Assembly (NCBI GenBank): GCA_964577985.1
Contig: CAZOAR010000009.1
Location: forward strand, 1 to 64,000
DNA from: CAZOAR01 sp964577985
GTDB taxonomy: Bacteria > Gemmatimonadota > CAZMKB01 > CAZNLH01
Direction of reading: 5' to 3'
DNA length: 64,000 nucleotides
Below the pieces are notes generated by a model, which was not told where the DNA came from, ran no database searches, and saw only the letters and a list, made by a program, of their open reading frames with translations. A program made the translations under genes and the position numbers. Position 1 is the first letter of the stretch; every line of letters starts with the position of its first letter. This document shows positions 45,349 to 53,707 of this stretch, piece after piece.

Positions 45349-45430
45349 CACACCTTTCACGAGTTCGTCTATAACTCAGCTCACACCGTTTTCCAGGGCT
45401 TTTGCTGCCTGCGCTTTAGCGACTGATTAC

Positions 45431-46099
45431 CTATTTGATCAGGTGACCGATCCTGCCGAACCGTGGTGCGAAAACATCGTGATCCCACGAAAAATATATA
45501 ACCAGGGGAGTACCCTTTATCAGTTCTCTATCGACATAACCCCAGAATCTGCTGTCTCTGCTATTGTCGCGATTGTCGCCAAGGACAAAATACTTGCCGT
45601 CCGGGACTACAATCGGCCCGAAGTTGTCTCTCTTCATGGGAAAGTAAGATCCCCGGACCTGCCTGCCGGGATTGCCGCGAGGATCTCCCAGGATTCTTCG
45701 ATCAATGTGCTGGACATACGGCTCGGTCTGACTTTCGCCATTAACATACAATATCTTATCTCTCATCTCGACCGTATCACCAGCCGCGGCAACACATCTC
45801 TTGACAAAATCGAGGCTCTGATCAAGAGGATACTTGAAGACGAGTATATCCCCGCGCTTGGGCTCTCTCAACGATGGAAGATGCACGTCGATCAAAGGTA
45901 TCACGGGGCCATAAACCAGTTTGTTTACGAGCAGAAAGTCGCCGATCAGGAGAGTCTTCTCCATGGAGCCGGATGGGATCTTGAACGCCTGCACCAGGAA
46001 GGTCCTGATGACGAGGAAAAGAACCAGCGCGTAGACCCCCGACTTAACCCATTCACGACCCTCTTTCTTCAACCAGGCTTGAAACCCTTTTTCTTCCAC
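45431..46099 (-). CDS. lepB: Signal peptidase I
   Basis: Inner-membrane serine protease that removes signal peptides. One N-terminal helix (VYALVLFLVIRTFLVQAF) precedes the catalytic Ser in IPSGSMEKTL; the catalytic Lys is in FVKRCVAAAGD; GDNRDNSRDSRFWG is the conserved box E. At 222 residues it is of normal short length. GTG 46099 has AAGGGG nine bases upstream. Lies between the sigma factor and the NtrX-like regulator on the same strand. Confidence 0.96.
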   Translation of the reverse strand: MEEKGFQAWLKKEGREWVKSGVYALVLFLVIRTFLVQAFKIPSGSMEKTLLIGDFLLVNKLVYGPVIPLIDVHLPSLREPKRGDILVFKYPLDQSLDFVKRCVAAAGDTVEMRDKILYVNGESQTEPYVQHIDRRILGDPRGNPGRQVRGSYFPMKRDNFGPIVVPDGKYFVLGDNRDNSRDSRFWGYVDRELIKGTPLVIYFSWDHDVFAPRFGRIGHLIK

Positions 46100-46275
46100 A
46101 GTTCTCGACCCCTTATAGATATCGCGTACTCGTTAATCTCCGATAGTGTTCGCCACTTCGGTCACCGTCTCATCCAGGATAGTCAGTCGCTGTAGGCCTG
46201 GCCCCAGCTCATGGGTATCATACCGACAGCGGCTCTACAATGTTCCATGACAAAGACCCCTGCAATCCGGCCGCG

Positions 46276-47646
46276 CTATTGTTGTGCCTCCTTTGACAGG
46301 CTGTATTTTTCTATCTTCTTATAGAGGTTGCTGCGCTGCATCTCCAGTTTTCTCGCGGTCTCACTTACGTTCCACCGGTTTTCTTCCAGCTTCGTTTTCA
46401 GGAAGGCCTTCTCAGATTTCTCCTTGAATTCCGTGTATGTCCCGGCCGCTTCAAAGACGTCGCGGCCCGGGGCCTGCCTTTCTCCTTCCGTGAAAGCCTT
46501 GACGTCATCAAGGCCTATTACGTCGGATGTCGACAGTATTGCCAGGCGCTCCACCATGTTCTTCAGTTCACGGACATTGCCGGGCCATGAAAGTTGCCTC
46601 AAATAGTCCACGGCTTCAGCCTCGACGCGTTTGGGCTTGATCCCGTTTTCCAGCGAAAAATCATTGATAAACCTCTCCACGAGTTGCGGGATATCCCCCC
46701 TCCTCTCCCTCAAGGGAGGTATCCTGATGGTGACGACGTTAAGCCTGTAGTACAGGTCTTCTCTGAAAGCACCCCTCTCTATTTCCTGTTCGAGATCCTT
46801 GTTCGTGGCCGAGATCACCCTCACGTCCACATGGATGTCCTCTTTGCCACCGACCCTCTGGATCACACCCTCCTGCAGGGCTCTCAGGACCTTGGCCTGC
46901 GTCTCGAAACTCATATCGCCTATCTCGTCGAGGAAGAGTGTCCCGTTGTCCGCCTGCTGGAACTTTCCGGTCTTTCGCGAATAAGCGCCGGTAAAGGATC
47001 CTTTCTCGTGACCGAACAGCTCGCTCTCCACCAACTCCTTCGGAATCGCGGCGCAGTTGACCTCGACGAAAGGCTTTCCTCTTTTCCTGCTCCGTTTGTG
47101 TATGTGTCTGGCGAGGAGTTCTTTGCCGGTTCCATTCTCTCCCCTTATGAGAACTCGCGCGTTGGAGTTCGCAACCTTTTCCGCAAGAGAGAGGACTTCC
47201 GTCAGTGTTTCGCTTTCGCCGGTCATGCGGTATCGTCTCTCTTCATCCGCCCGGAACGCGCGGTTCTCCAGGAACAGATTTCTCGCCTCCATGGCGTTCC
47301 GTGCCATAATCAGAATCTGCTCCTGGTCAAGTGGCTTCTCCAGAAAATAGTAGGCGCCGAACTTGATGGCCTCCACCGCGGTTCGGATCGTTCCATGGCC
47401 AGATATCATTATCACGTACGCCTTGCCGTCGATCTTGAGGATCTCCCTCAGGACGTCCATTCCATCCATGCCCGGCATCTTTATGTCGAGCAGAACGAGA
47501 TCCGGATCTTCGCTGCGAAACAGGTCTAGGCCGCCTTTCCCGTTGTCAGCCAGGCAGACCTGGTATCCCTCGTACTCGAGTATCTTCTTCAGACTCTCCA
47601 GTATGCCGGGTTCGTCATCGATGATCAGGATTTTCTCGTTCGCCAT
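46276..47646 (-). CDS. NtrX-like sigma-54-dependent response regulator
   Basis: Receiver domain (phospho-acceptor Asp in VLLDIKMPG, residue 54), AAA+ domain with Walker A GENGTGKE, a GSFTGA version of the sigma-54-contacting GAFTGA loop, Walker B TLFLDEIGD, R-finger region, and a C-terminal Fis-type helix-turn-helix (WNVSETARKLEMQRSNLYKKI) typical of NtrX. It should activate sigma-54 promoters when phosphorylated; the partner may be the NtrY-like kinase at 53708-57865. Driven by a strong sigma-70 promoter at 47707-47735. Confidence 0.93.
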   Translation of the reverse strand: MANEKILIIDDEPGILESLKKILEYEGYQVCLADNGKGGLDLFRSEDPDLVLLDIKMPGMDGMDVLREILKIDGKAYVIMISGHGTIRTAVEAIKFGAYYFLEKPLDQEQILIMARNAMEARNLFLENRAFRADEERRYRMTGESETLTEVLSLAEKVANSNARVLIRGENGTGKELLARHIHKRSRKRGKPFVEVNCAAIPKELVESELFGHEKGSFTGAYSRKTGKFQQADNGTLFLDEIGDMSFETQAKVLRALQEGVIQRVGGKEDIHVDVRVISATNKDLEQEIERGAFREDLYYRLNVVTIRIPPLRERRGDIPQLVERFINDFSLENGIKPKRVEAEAVDYLRQLSWPGNVRELKNMVERLAILSTSDVIGLDDVKAFTEGERQAPGRDVFEAAGTYTEFKEKSEKAFLKTKLEENRWNVSETARKLEMQRSNLYKKIEKYSLSKEAQQ

Positions 47647-47706
47647 GGTATCGTGCCCCGGAATTGATGATAACGGTGTAAGCCCGGAGGAGGTTTGAAG
47701 TGTTAC

Positions 47707-47735
47707 AATTTAACAAAGCAAATTGATCTTGTCAA
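47707..47735 (-). promoter_or_regulatory. sigma-70 promoter of the NtrX-like regulator
   Basis: Minus strand: perfect -35 TTGACA (47730-47735), 17-base spacer, -10 TAAATT (47707-47712), giving a leader of about 55 bases. Confidence 0.75.
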
Positions 47736-47805
47736 AGGCGGAGATCGGATGAGGCAGGCGGCCGTGATTCAGGCCCCGGCAGCGGATTGCTGTCACTGGC
47801 GGATC

Positions 47806-48420
47806 CTATTCGCCCCAGGCAGGGTTGAGAGCAAAAGACGAAACTGTCGCATACTTTGCCCCGGAAGGTCCCAATACACTCTCCATCAACTCTATGGAGT
47901 CCACTCGGAACGCCTCGTCCGGCGCATCGACTCTTTCTAGAAGCCTTTCCAGGCGCGCCCCGACCAGAACACCGTTTCCGGCTCTACCTCCGGCACCTTT
48001 TCCTCGTACCCTCCTCATACGGCCTATCGTCATGTGAGGCCTGAATGGTCGTGCGTCCGGCTCGAATCCCAGACGGGCAAGTCCTTCATCGACATCTCGA
48101 TGAATCTCCTCGAGATTTGACAACGCACGGTTCCCCCCTACACCAAGCCAGACAACGCGAGGTCTCCTCACGTCGGGAAAGACGCCCATGCCCACGAGGC
48201 GCAGCTCTACAACAGACTTGTCCGCCAGGCACCCGGCCAGGCTGCTGATTACATCCTCCACCTGCGGTGGAGTGACTTCACCCAGAAATTTCAATGTCAG
48301 GTGGATGTTTTCGAGACGTGCCCAGCGGACCCCGTATGCGGATGCACGAAGCTGCTCCACCAGCTTGCTGATTCCGTGCAGGACATGATCGGGGAGATTG
48401 ATGGCGACAAAGAGCCTCAT
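47806..48420 (-). CDS. thpR: RNA 2',3'-cyclic phosphodiesterase (2H family)
   Basis: A 204-residue 2H phosphoesterase of the LigT/ThpR group that opens 2',3'-cyclic phosphates in RNA. The two HxT/S motifs are IHLTLKFLG and HMTIGRM. ATG overlaps the pncC stop (ATGA). It ends a long run of minus-strand housekeeping genes that starts at dnaX. Confidence 0.93.
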   Translation of the reverse strand: MRLFVAINLPDHVLHGISKLVEQLRASAYGVRWARLENIHLTLKFLGEVTPPQVEDVISSLAGCLADKSVVELRLVGMGVFPDVRRPRVVWLGVGGNRALSNLEEIHRDVDEGLARLGFEPDARPFRPHMTIGRMRRVRGKGAGGRAGNGVLVGARLERLLERVDAPDEAFRVDSIELMESVLGPSGAKYATVSSFALNPAWGE

Positions 48421-48911
48421 TGATGCGCCTCCAGGAATCGGAGGAACAATTCAATCGCGACAGTCGCCGTCTTTCGCTTTATCTCACTTCTCGTCCCGCT
48501 GAGGAACATATGCCTCACCTCCGGCCCGGAACCCCCGGCCCTGTAAAAGCCAAGGAAGACAGTTCCTACCGGCTTATCGGGAGATCCGCCTCCCGGACCG
48601 GCGATTCCGGTAACACTGAGGGCAAACTCTGATCCACCGACCTTCGACGCACCTTCCGCCATCTCCCTGGCGGCATCTTCACTCACGGCTCCATGGCGCG
48701 CAAGAGTTACCTCTCGCACGCCAAGCAGTTCCACCTTTGCCTCGTTGGAGTATGCTACAATCCCCGTCTTGAAGAAGCGTGAAGCGCCGGGAACTTCGGT
48801 TATCCTGTGTGCAATCAGCCCACCAGTGCATGACTCCGCCACAGACAGGGTCGTTTTCCGCGATTCCATTTCGCGTTGCAGTCTCTCGTAGAGAGAAAGA
48901 TCGTGTTCCAT
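48417..48911 (-). CDS. pncC: Nicotinamide-nucleotide amidohydrolase (CinA C-terminal domain)
   Basis: Stand-alone CinA C-terminal domain of 164 residues that deamidates NMN to nicotinate mononucleotide. VAESCTGGLIAHRITEVPGAS, GIVAYSNEAKVELLGV and TGIAGPGGGSPDKPVGTV are the conserved segments. The CinA N-terminal molybdopterin-binding-like half is absent, which is common. Overlaps thpR. Confidence 0.94.
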   Translation of the reverse strand: MEHDLSLYERLQREMESRKTTLSVAESCTGGLIAHRITEVPGASRFFKTGIVAYSNEAKVELLGVREVTLARHGAVSEDAAREMAEGASKVGGSEFALSVTGIAGPGGGSPDKPVGTVFLGFYRAGGSGPEVRHMFLSGTRSEIKRKTATVAIELFLRFLEAHQ

Positions 48912-48962
48912 TTATCCCGCCGCAGGAAAGGACGTGAGATATCGGCCCCAAAAGGCGACTTT

Positions 48963-49442
48963 CTAGTGAGGTGGCCCGGAAGACCAGAATAACCAGTGGA
49001 GAATTCTTATGCTCGCGTTCGCGTATATTCCAGCGATGATGTCGTCCACCATGACCCCCCATCCACCGGGGAGTGACTGGCTCCAGCCCGCCGGAAATGG
49101 CTTTACGATATCATAGAAGCGAAAGAGAAAAAAGGCCAGGATCAGGACTTTGCCCGACCCGCCGATACTGTCTACCGGCAGGAAGGCGATGGCTACGAGA
49201 AACCCCGCTGCCTCATCGATGACGATTTTTCCAGAATCTCTTCCCCAGTCAACCTCCGCCTTCCCGGAAAGATATACGCCACAGAAAAAGAGGATGGGCA
49301 GGATAATCAGAAAGCCTGTACTTGAAGGCGTACCTGTCAGGTAGAGGAATATCGCCAGAACAGCCGAGGCCGCGGTGGCCGGAGCGACCGGAAAGTACCC
49401 GATACCGAACATGGTTGCAAGCGCGCGCATCAGTCTTTTCAT
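48963..49442 (-). CDS. pgpA: Phosphatidylglycerophosphatase A
   Basis: Inner-membrane phosphatase converting phosphatidylglycerol phosphate to phosphatidylglycerol. Conserved MFGIGYFPVAPATAAS at the start, DEAAGFLVAIAFLP in the middle and the terminal GWGVMVDDIIAGIYANA region with catalytic Asp residues, plus three to four hydrophobic helices. It lies seven bases after pgsA, so both steps from CDP-diacylglycerol to phosphatidylglycerol are encoded together. Confidence 0.94.
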   Translation of the reverse strand: MKRLMRALATMFGIGYFPVAPATAASAVLAIFLYLTGTPSSTGFLIILPILFFCGVYLSGKAEVDWGRDSGKIVIDEAAGFLVAIAFLPVDSIGGSGKVLILAFFLFRFYDIVKPFPAGWSQSLPGGWGVMVDDIIAGIYANASIRILHWLFWSSGPPH

Positions 49443-49449
49443 GCTATCC

Positions 49450-50046
49450 CTAAATCATGTTCCTGTTCTGCCACACATAGACAATCCCCGAGGTCACTGT
49501 CAGAAAAAGGACGACCCAGAGAGAAAGGGTATTGAGAACCTGATGGAATCCATCGAAGCCGGAGAAGTGCAATGTTGGATTTCTCTCTCCCACCGAATGA
49601 TGTATCAAACGGACGAGAACAGAGCCGATAAAAAAATTCTGAGTCAACGTCTTTGCCTTCGCGATCTTCGAGGCCGAGATAACCCTTCCCTTGTGCAGCG
49701 AGTAGTACCGAAATGCCATTATGATCAATTCCCTGCCGAGTACGACGACTACAACCCAGAGAACAACATCTCTCGTGACATCATCCTTCTGCAGATAGAA
49801 TGCGATGAACGCCGCCGCGAGCAGAAACTTGTCGGCAAGAGGGTCGATCACCTTCCCAAGATTAGTTACGTCCCCGTGCTTTCTGGCAAGATATCCGTCG
49901 TAGAGGTCGGTCAGGGCCGCGCTGAGAAAAATCACAAAGGCCAGAATCCTGTAAAAAGGATCGTCATAGAAAAGTATCAGGAGAAAAAGAATCGGGCTGG
50001 CCAGAAGCCGTCCGAATGTCATCTTGTTCGGCAGCGTCATTCTCAT
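49450..50046 (-). CDS. pgsA: CDP-diacylglycerol--glycerol-3-phosphate 3-phosphatidyltransferase
   Basis: Membrane enzyme of the CDP-alcohol phosphatidyltransferase family. The full motif DGxxAR-x8-GxxxDxxxD is present as DGYLARKHGDVTNLGKVIDP followed by LADK. It has about 198 residues and several hydrophobic helices. It makes phosphatidylglycerol phosphate, the substrate of the adjacent PgpA. Confidence 0.95.
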   Translation of the reverse strand: MRMTLPNKMTFGRLLASPILFLLILFYDDPFYRILAFVIFLSAALTDLYDGYLARKHGDVTNLGKVIDPLADKFLLAAAFIAFYLQKDDVTRDVVLWVVVVVLGRELIIMAFRYYSLHKGRVISASKIAKAKTLTQNFFIGSVLVRLIHHSVGERNPTLHFSGFDGFHQVLNTLSLWVVLFLTVTSGIVYVWQNRNMI

Positions 50047-50047
50047 G

Positions 50048-50659
50048 CTAATACCCTGCCATCTTTGTCATACGGGCGTCCCTCGCTTCGATCGCCGAGG
50101 AGATGATCGACCTGAAAGTCGATAGGACTCCCCTCCCCCGCGCGGCGACAGAGGCCACCCAGGGGTATCCGTTCTGATTGAGCCGCGACTGAAGGTAACG
50201 AAGCGGCAGCCTCTCTCCAACGTCTCTCTTGTTGTACTGGATGATCACGGGTGTCGAGCTCTTTCTCTTCGCATCGGCCATCGCCAGCGTTTCCGATATT
50301 TCCCTCATGGCTCTTACGTTCGTCTGAAAAGCGTCGACATTCGAGTCGATCACCAGCACAACGCCATCGACACCACCGACCAGCACATCTCTACACGTCT
50401 CCCGCTGCAGAGTGGGACTGAGCGTCAGGACGAGCACACGGACTGCCTCAGAGAAGCGCGGTGTGAAATCGAGAAAGAGAAAGTCCATGAGCGCATTATC
50501 TAACGAGTAATCGATTATGTTCGCCAGACCCGCCATGGCCGGATCTTTCAAACAATCCGCTATGGCCCTCAAGTTAGCGCTCTTGCCGGATCCCCTCACG
50601 CCGGCATAGACGATTTTCAACGGCCTGCCCCGCTGCTGCCCGGGTATCCTGTGCGTCAA
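50048..50659 (-). CDS. MglA-like small GTPase with degenerate G3 motif
   Basis: A 203-residue P-loop protein with Walker A AGVRGSGKSAN, a middle region GVDGVVLVIDSN as in MglA, G4-like YNKRDVGER, and SVAA as possible G5. The G3 switch, TVPGQ in MglA, reads TLSPTLQ here, so the Asp/Gly of the switch is lost and hydrolysis may be altered. MglA proteins set cell polarity and motility with the roadblock protein MglB; no MglB gene is present in the window. TTG at 50659 overlaps the recR stop and has GGAG nine bases upstream. Confidence 0.75.
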   Translation of the reverse strand: MTHRIPGQQRGRPLKIVYAGVRGSGKSANLRAIADCLKDPAMAGLANIIDYSLDNALMDFLFLDFTPRFSEAVRVLVLTLSPTLQRETCRDVLVGGVDGVVLVIDSNVDAFQTNVRAMREISETLAMADAKRKSSTPVIIQYNKRDVGERLPLRYLQSRLNQNGYPWVASVAARGRGVLSTFRSIISSAIEARDARMTKMAGY

Positions 50660-51258
50660 TTCAATTCTCTCCTGCCATCGAGGGCCTCTGAAAGGGTCAC
50701 CTCATCAGCGTACTCGATGTCACCTCCCATCGGCAGTCCTCGGGCAATACGGCTGACCCGGACGCCAAGCGGTTTGAGGACCGTGGCGAGATGGGCCGCC
50801 GTGGCCTCACCTTCGCGCGTTGGATTGGTCGCTATGATCACCTCCTGGAAGTGGCCCGCCTTGACTCGCCCGATAAGACCCTCCACCGTAAGATTGTCGG
50901 GGCCAATCCCGTCGAGAGGCGAAATCACTCCCATGAGAATATGATAAAGTCCCCGGTACGATCCCGTTTTCTCAATAGGGCCTACATCGCCGGGTTCTTC
51001 CACTACGCAGAGAAACCTCTGGTCCCTCCTCGTGTCACTGCATATCGGACAAGGATCGACCTCTGTCAGATTGGAACATTCCGAGCAGAAAAATATCTTC
51101 TCTTTTATGTCCCTGATGGCTTTCGCGAGAGCGCCGGCTTCCGCCACCGACACCTTCAGGAGATGGAATGTCAGCCTCTGGGCCGTTTTTCTCCCTATGC
51201 CCGGCAGTCTGTTGAGTTCCTCTATCAGCGTTTCAATAACTGTTGACATCCTGTCCAT
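50656..51258 (-). CDS. recR: Recombination mediator RecR
   Basis: RecFOR-pathway protein that helps load RecA at gaps. Helix-hairpin-helix LPGIGRKTAQRLTFHLL, zinc finger CSECSNLTEVDPCPIC and Toprim start VVEEPGDVGPIEKTG are visible; length is 200. Either ATG at 51258 or 51249 may be used. The order dnaX-ybaB-recR is widely conserved. Confidence 0.97.
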   Translation of the reverse strand: MDRMSTVIETLIEELNRLPGIGRKTAQRLTFHLLKVSVAEAGALAKAIRDIKEKIFFCSECSNLTEVDPCPICSDTRRDQRFLCVVEEPGDVGPIEKTGSYRGLYHILMGVISPLDGIGPDNLTVEGLIGRVKAGHFQEVIIATNPTREGEATAAHLATVLKPLGVRVSRIARGLPMGGDIEYADEVTLSEALDGRRELN

Positions 51259-51309
51259 CCATCGGCGCGGAAAACGGTCACAACCACGTTCGGGACCACA
51301 TATCCCGTT

Positions 51310-51627
51310 TCAACCCTGGAAAAGATCCGGCACCGGGAGTCCCCCCGTTACCCTGGAGACCTCCTCATTGATTATCGCGTTCACCTTTTCCATCGAACTG
51401 TTTACGGCGCTGACAACAAGGTCCTGAAGCATATCGATGTCGTCCGGGTCGACGACGGCCTTGTCTATCTCAATGCGGAGCAACTGCTTGTTGCCATTGA
51501 TCACCACCTTGACAACACCTCCTCCGCTGCTGGCCTCCACCTCTCTTCCGGCGAGGTCCTCCCTTGTCTTCTTCAGCTTGTCCTGTATCTTCTGCGCCTG
51601 TTTCAGCGCGTCATAGAACTTCTTCAT
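51310..51627 (-). CDS. YbaB/EbfC family nucleoid-associated protein
   Basis: A 105-residue DNA-binding dimer protein (QAQKIQDKLKKTREDLAGREVEASSGGGVVKVVING) with the usual helix-sheet-helix layout. It overlaps the dnaX stop by four bases (ATGA) and precedes recR, the standard arrangement. Confidence 0.94.
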   Translation of the reverse strand: MKKFYDALKQAQKIQDKLKKTREDLAGREVEASSGGGVVKVVINGNKQLLRIEIDKAVVDPDDIDMLQDLVVSAVNSSMEKVNAIINEEVSRVTGGLPVPDLFQG

Positions 51628-53506
51628 TCCGTTATCTTGCCCCTTCCTGAGTTGATCTTCTCTTCCCTGATTATCTCGGCATCGAATACCTTGATAACGC
51701 TTTCGAGCAGTTGAGAGTCCTCCTCCTCGGGCGGTTCTTCCACTGCCCTGTTACTGTCATCCGCTATCCCTTCCACCTTCAATTTCAGAGAGATCTTCTC
51801 GCCAAGGAGCCTGGACATCACGTCAAAAACCAGTCCCAGGTTGCTGGCCACCTTCAGTTGTTCCGAGATAAAACTGCCCATGCCGTCGCATACACCCAGC
51901 ACGAGTGTCTCTCCTTCGAGACTGATCGGGCGGGCACTCGACAAAAAATTCCCGAGCCCCACCTTTTTCACCTTGATTTCAGAAGTGATCTGATCCCAGG
52001 CGTCCCTTATGGCAGCGAAGGTATCACCACCCTCTATCTTGCTGCCGCCGCCCGAGGTGTGCTTCCCAGCCTTCGGTGGCGCAGGAGGTTGTTCCTTTCT
52101 GGTCTTCGGTGGCGCAGAAGCCTGTTCTTTTCTCGTCTTCGGTGGCGCAGAAGGCTGTTCTTTTCTCGTCTTGTTTTGTGGCTTATTCGNNNNNNNNNNN
52201 NNNNNNNNNNNNNNNNNNNNNNNNNNNNNNNNNNNNNNNNNNNNNNNNNNNNNNNNNNNNNNNNNNNNNNNNNNNNNNNNNNNNNNNNNGTCTTCGGTGG
52301 CGCAGAAGGCTGTTCTTTTCTCGTCTTGTTTTGTGGCTTATTCGTCCTGAGAGGCGTCTGTCCGTCCAGCCTTCCAACGAGCTCACTCAAACTGACGGTC
52401 TTCTCCAGCAGGACGAGCCGCAGCAACAGCGTTTCAAGAACAAATCTCTTCTGCGAAGATGTTCTGAAAGCATACTCTTCGCGCTCTACGATTCTCGCCA
52501 TCCTCAGCAGGTCCTCGAGGGAATACTCCGCAGAGAGGCCTTCATACTCCCGGACCAGGTGGTCCGGATACTCCAGATCTTTCCACGCTTCCCCTCCGAT
52601 ACGGAACAGAATCATACTCCTGAGGTGACCCACCAGGCCGTGGTAGAATTCATCAAGATCAACACCTCTGTCCAGCAGCGCCTGGACGAAACGAAACACC
52701 TCGGGCGTATCCTTCTCCTCGAGGATCCGGGCAAGATTCATATAGAGTTCGTCGTCCACTCTTCCAAGCACGCCTTCCAGCGACTCGGGGACTATCACAC
52801 CGTCCCCGAACGACAGCACCTGATCGAGGAGACTCAGCGCGTCTCGCAGACTTCCATCGACCCTGCGCGCTATTGACAGCAGCACGCGTTTCTCCACCTC
52901 AGCATCGATTTCGCCACCGTACTCTTCTCTGCGCAAAACGTCTTTCATCTTCTCGACGATGTCCTTCACATGGATGCGGCGAAAATCATATCGCTGGCAC
53001 CTCGACAGGATCGTCTGAGGAATCTTGTGAGATTCCGTAGTGGCGAATATGAAGACAACGTGCGGTGGCGGCTCCTCCAGGGTCTTCAGGAACGCGTTGA
53101 AGGCGTGATCGGTCAACATGTGAACCTCATCCACTATGTATACCTTGTAGCGTCCGGTCTGGGGAGGATACCTCACTTTCTCGCGGAGGTCGCGCACCTC
53201 GTCTATCCCCCTGTTCGAGGCTGCGTCGATCTCGAAGACGTCCATGAAAAGTCCGCTGTCAACCGATTTGCATATTTCGCACCTGTTGCATGGATTTCCA
53301 TCCACTGGACTGGAGCAGTTCAGGGCCTTGGCCAGGATACGAGCCGTCGATGTCTTGCCGACCCCGCGCGGTCCCGAGAATAGATAGGCATGAGAGACCT
53401 TATCCCGGGTGACTGCGTTCCTGAGGCTCACCGACGCGTGGGTCTGACCTACGATTTCTTCGAAAACACCGGGGCGATATTTTCTCGCCAGTACTTGATA
53501 TGCCAT
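51624..53506 (-). CDS. dnaX: DNA polymerase III subunit gamma/tau, interrupted by a scaffold gap
   Basis: Clamp-loader ATPase: Walker A GPRGVGKTSTAR, zinc module CNRCEICKSVDSG, Walker B-like VDEVHML and sensor region TTESHKIP, then a Pro/Lys-rich linker of 11-residue repeats (TRKEQPSAPPK) and a C-terminal tau-like domain (FAAIRDAWDQI...VKKVGLGNFL). The 100 Ns at 52190-52289 break the frame. Removing the Ns and one of the two identical 55-base flanks leaves 1728 bases, an intact frame of 575 codons plus stop. Promoter at 53572-53600. Confidence 0.95.
52135..52344. repeat. Identical 55-base sequences on both sides of the gap
   Basis: Positions 52135-52189 and 52290-52344 are identical over 55 bases and abut the N run exactly. 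They sit in a region of 33-base tandem repeats coding for TRKEQxxAPPK. The match ends at the gap on one side of each copy, as expected for overlapping contig ends that were not merged. Confidence 0.9.
52190..52289. other. Assembly gap (100 N)
   Basis: Exactly 100 undetermined bases, the standard placeholder for a gap of unknown size; inside dnaX. Confidence 0.99.
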
Positions 53507-53571
53507 GTTCCGGGTCCTGGTTTTCTGGAATGAAAAGGGTCAGAAAGAGGGTTTCTAAACGGTCTGAGGTG

Positions 53572-53600
53572 AGTTTAATACCGCCCCACAGTGTTGTCAA
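53572..53600 (-). promoter_or_regulatory. sigma-70 promoter of dnaX operon
   Basis: Minus strand: perfect -35 TTGACA (53595-53600), 17-base spacer, -10 TAAACT (53572-53577), about 65 bases before the dnaX start. Confidence 0.75.
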
Positions 53601-53707
53601 GGATTACCCACCCAGCGGCCATCCGCAGTCCAGCAATGGAACAGACAAGCGCGCAAAGCAGCCGGCCGCTGACGAAAACGGTCCCTTCCGGAGAGCATCT
53701 CCTGCCT

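Noticed and set aside
52080..52344. Repeats around the gap as a CRISPR array
   Set aside because: The units are contiguous 33-base coding repeats in the frame of dnaX without spacers.
53507..53707. SRP RNA upstream of dnaX
   Set aside because: The conserved GGUCAGG...GGAAGG...GCAGCC core is missing on both strands; the space holds a promoter only.
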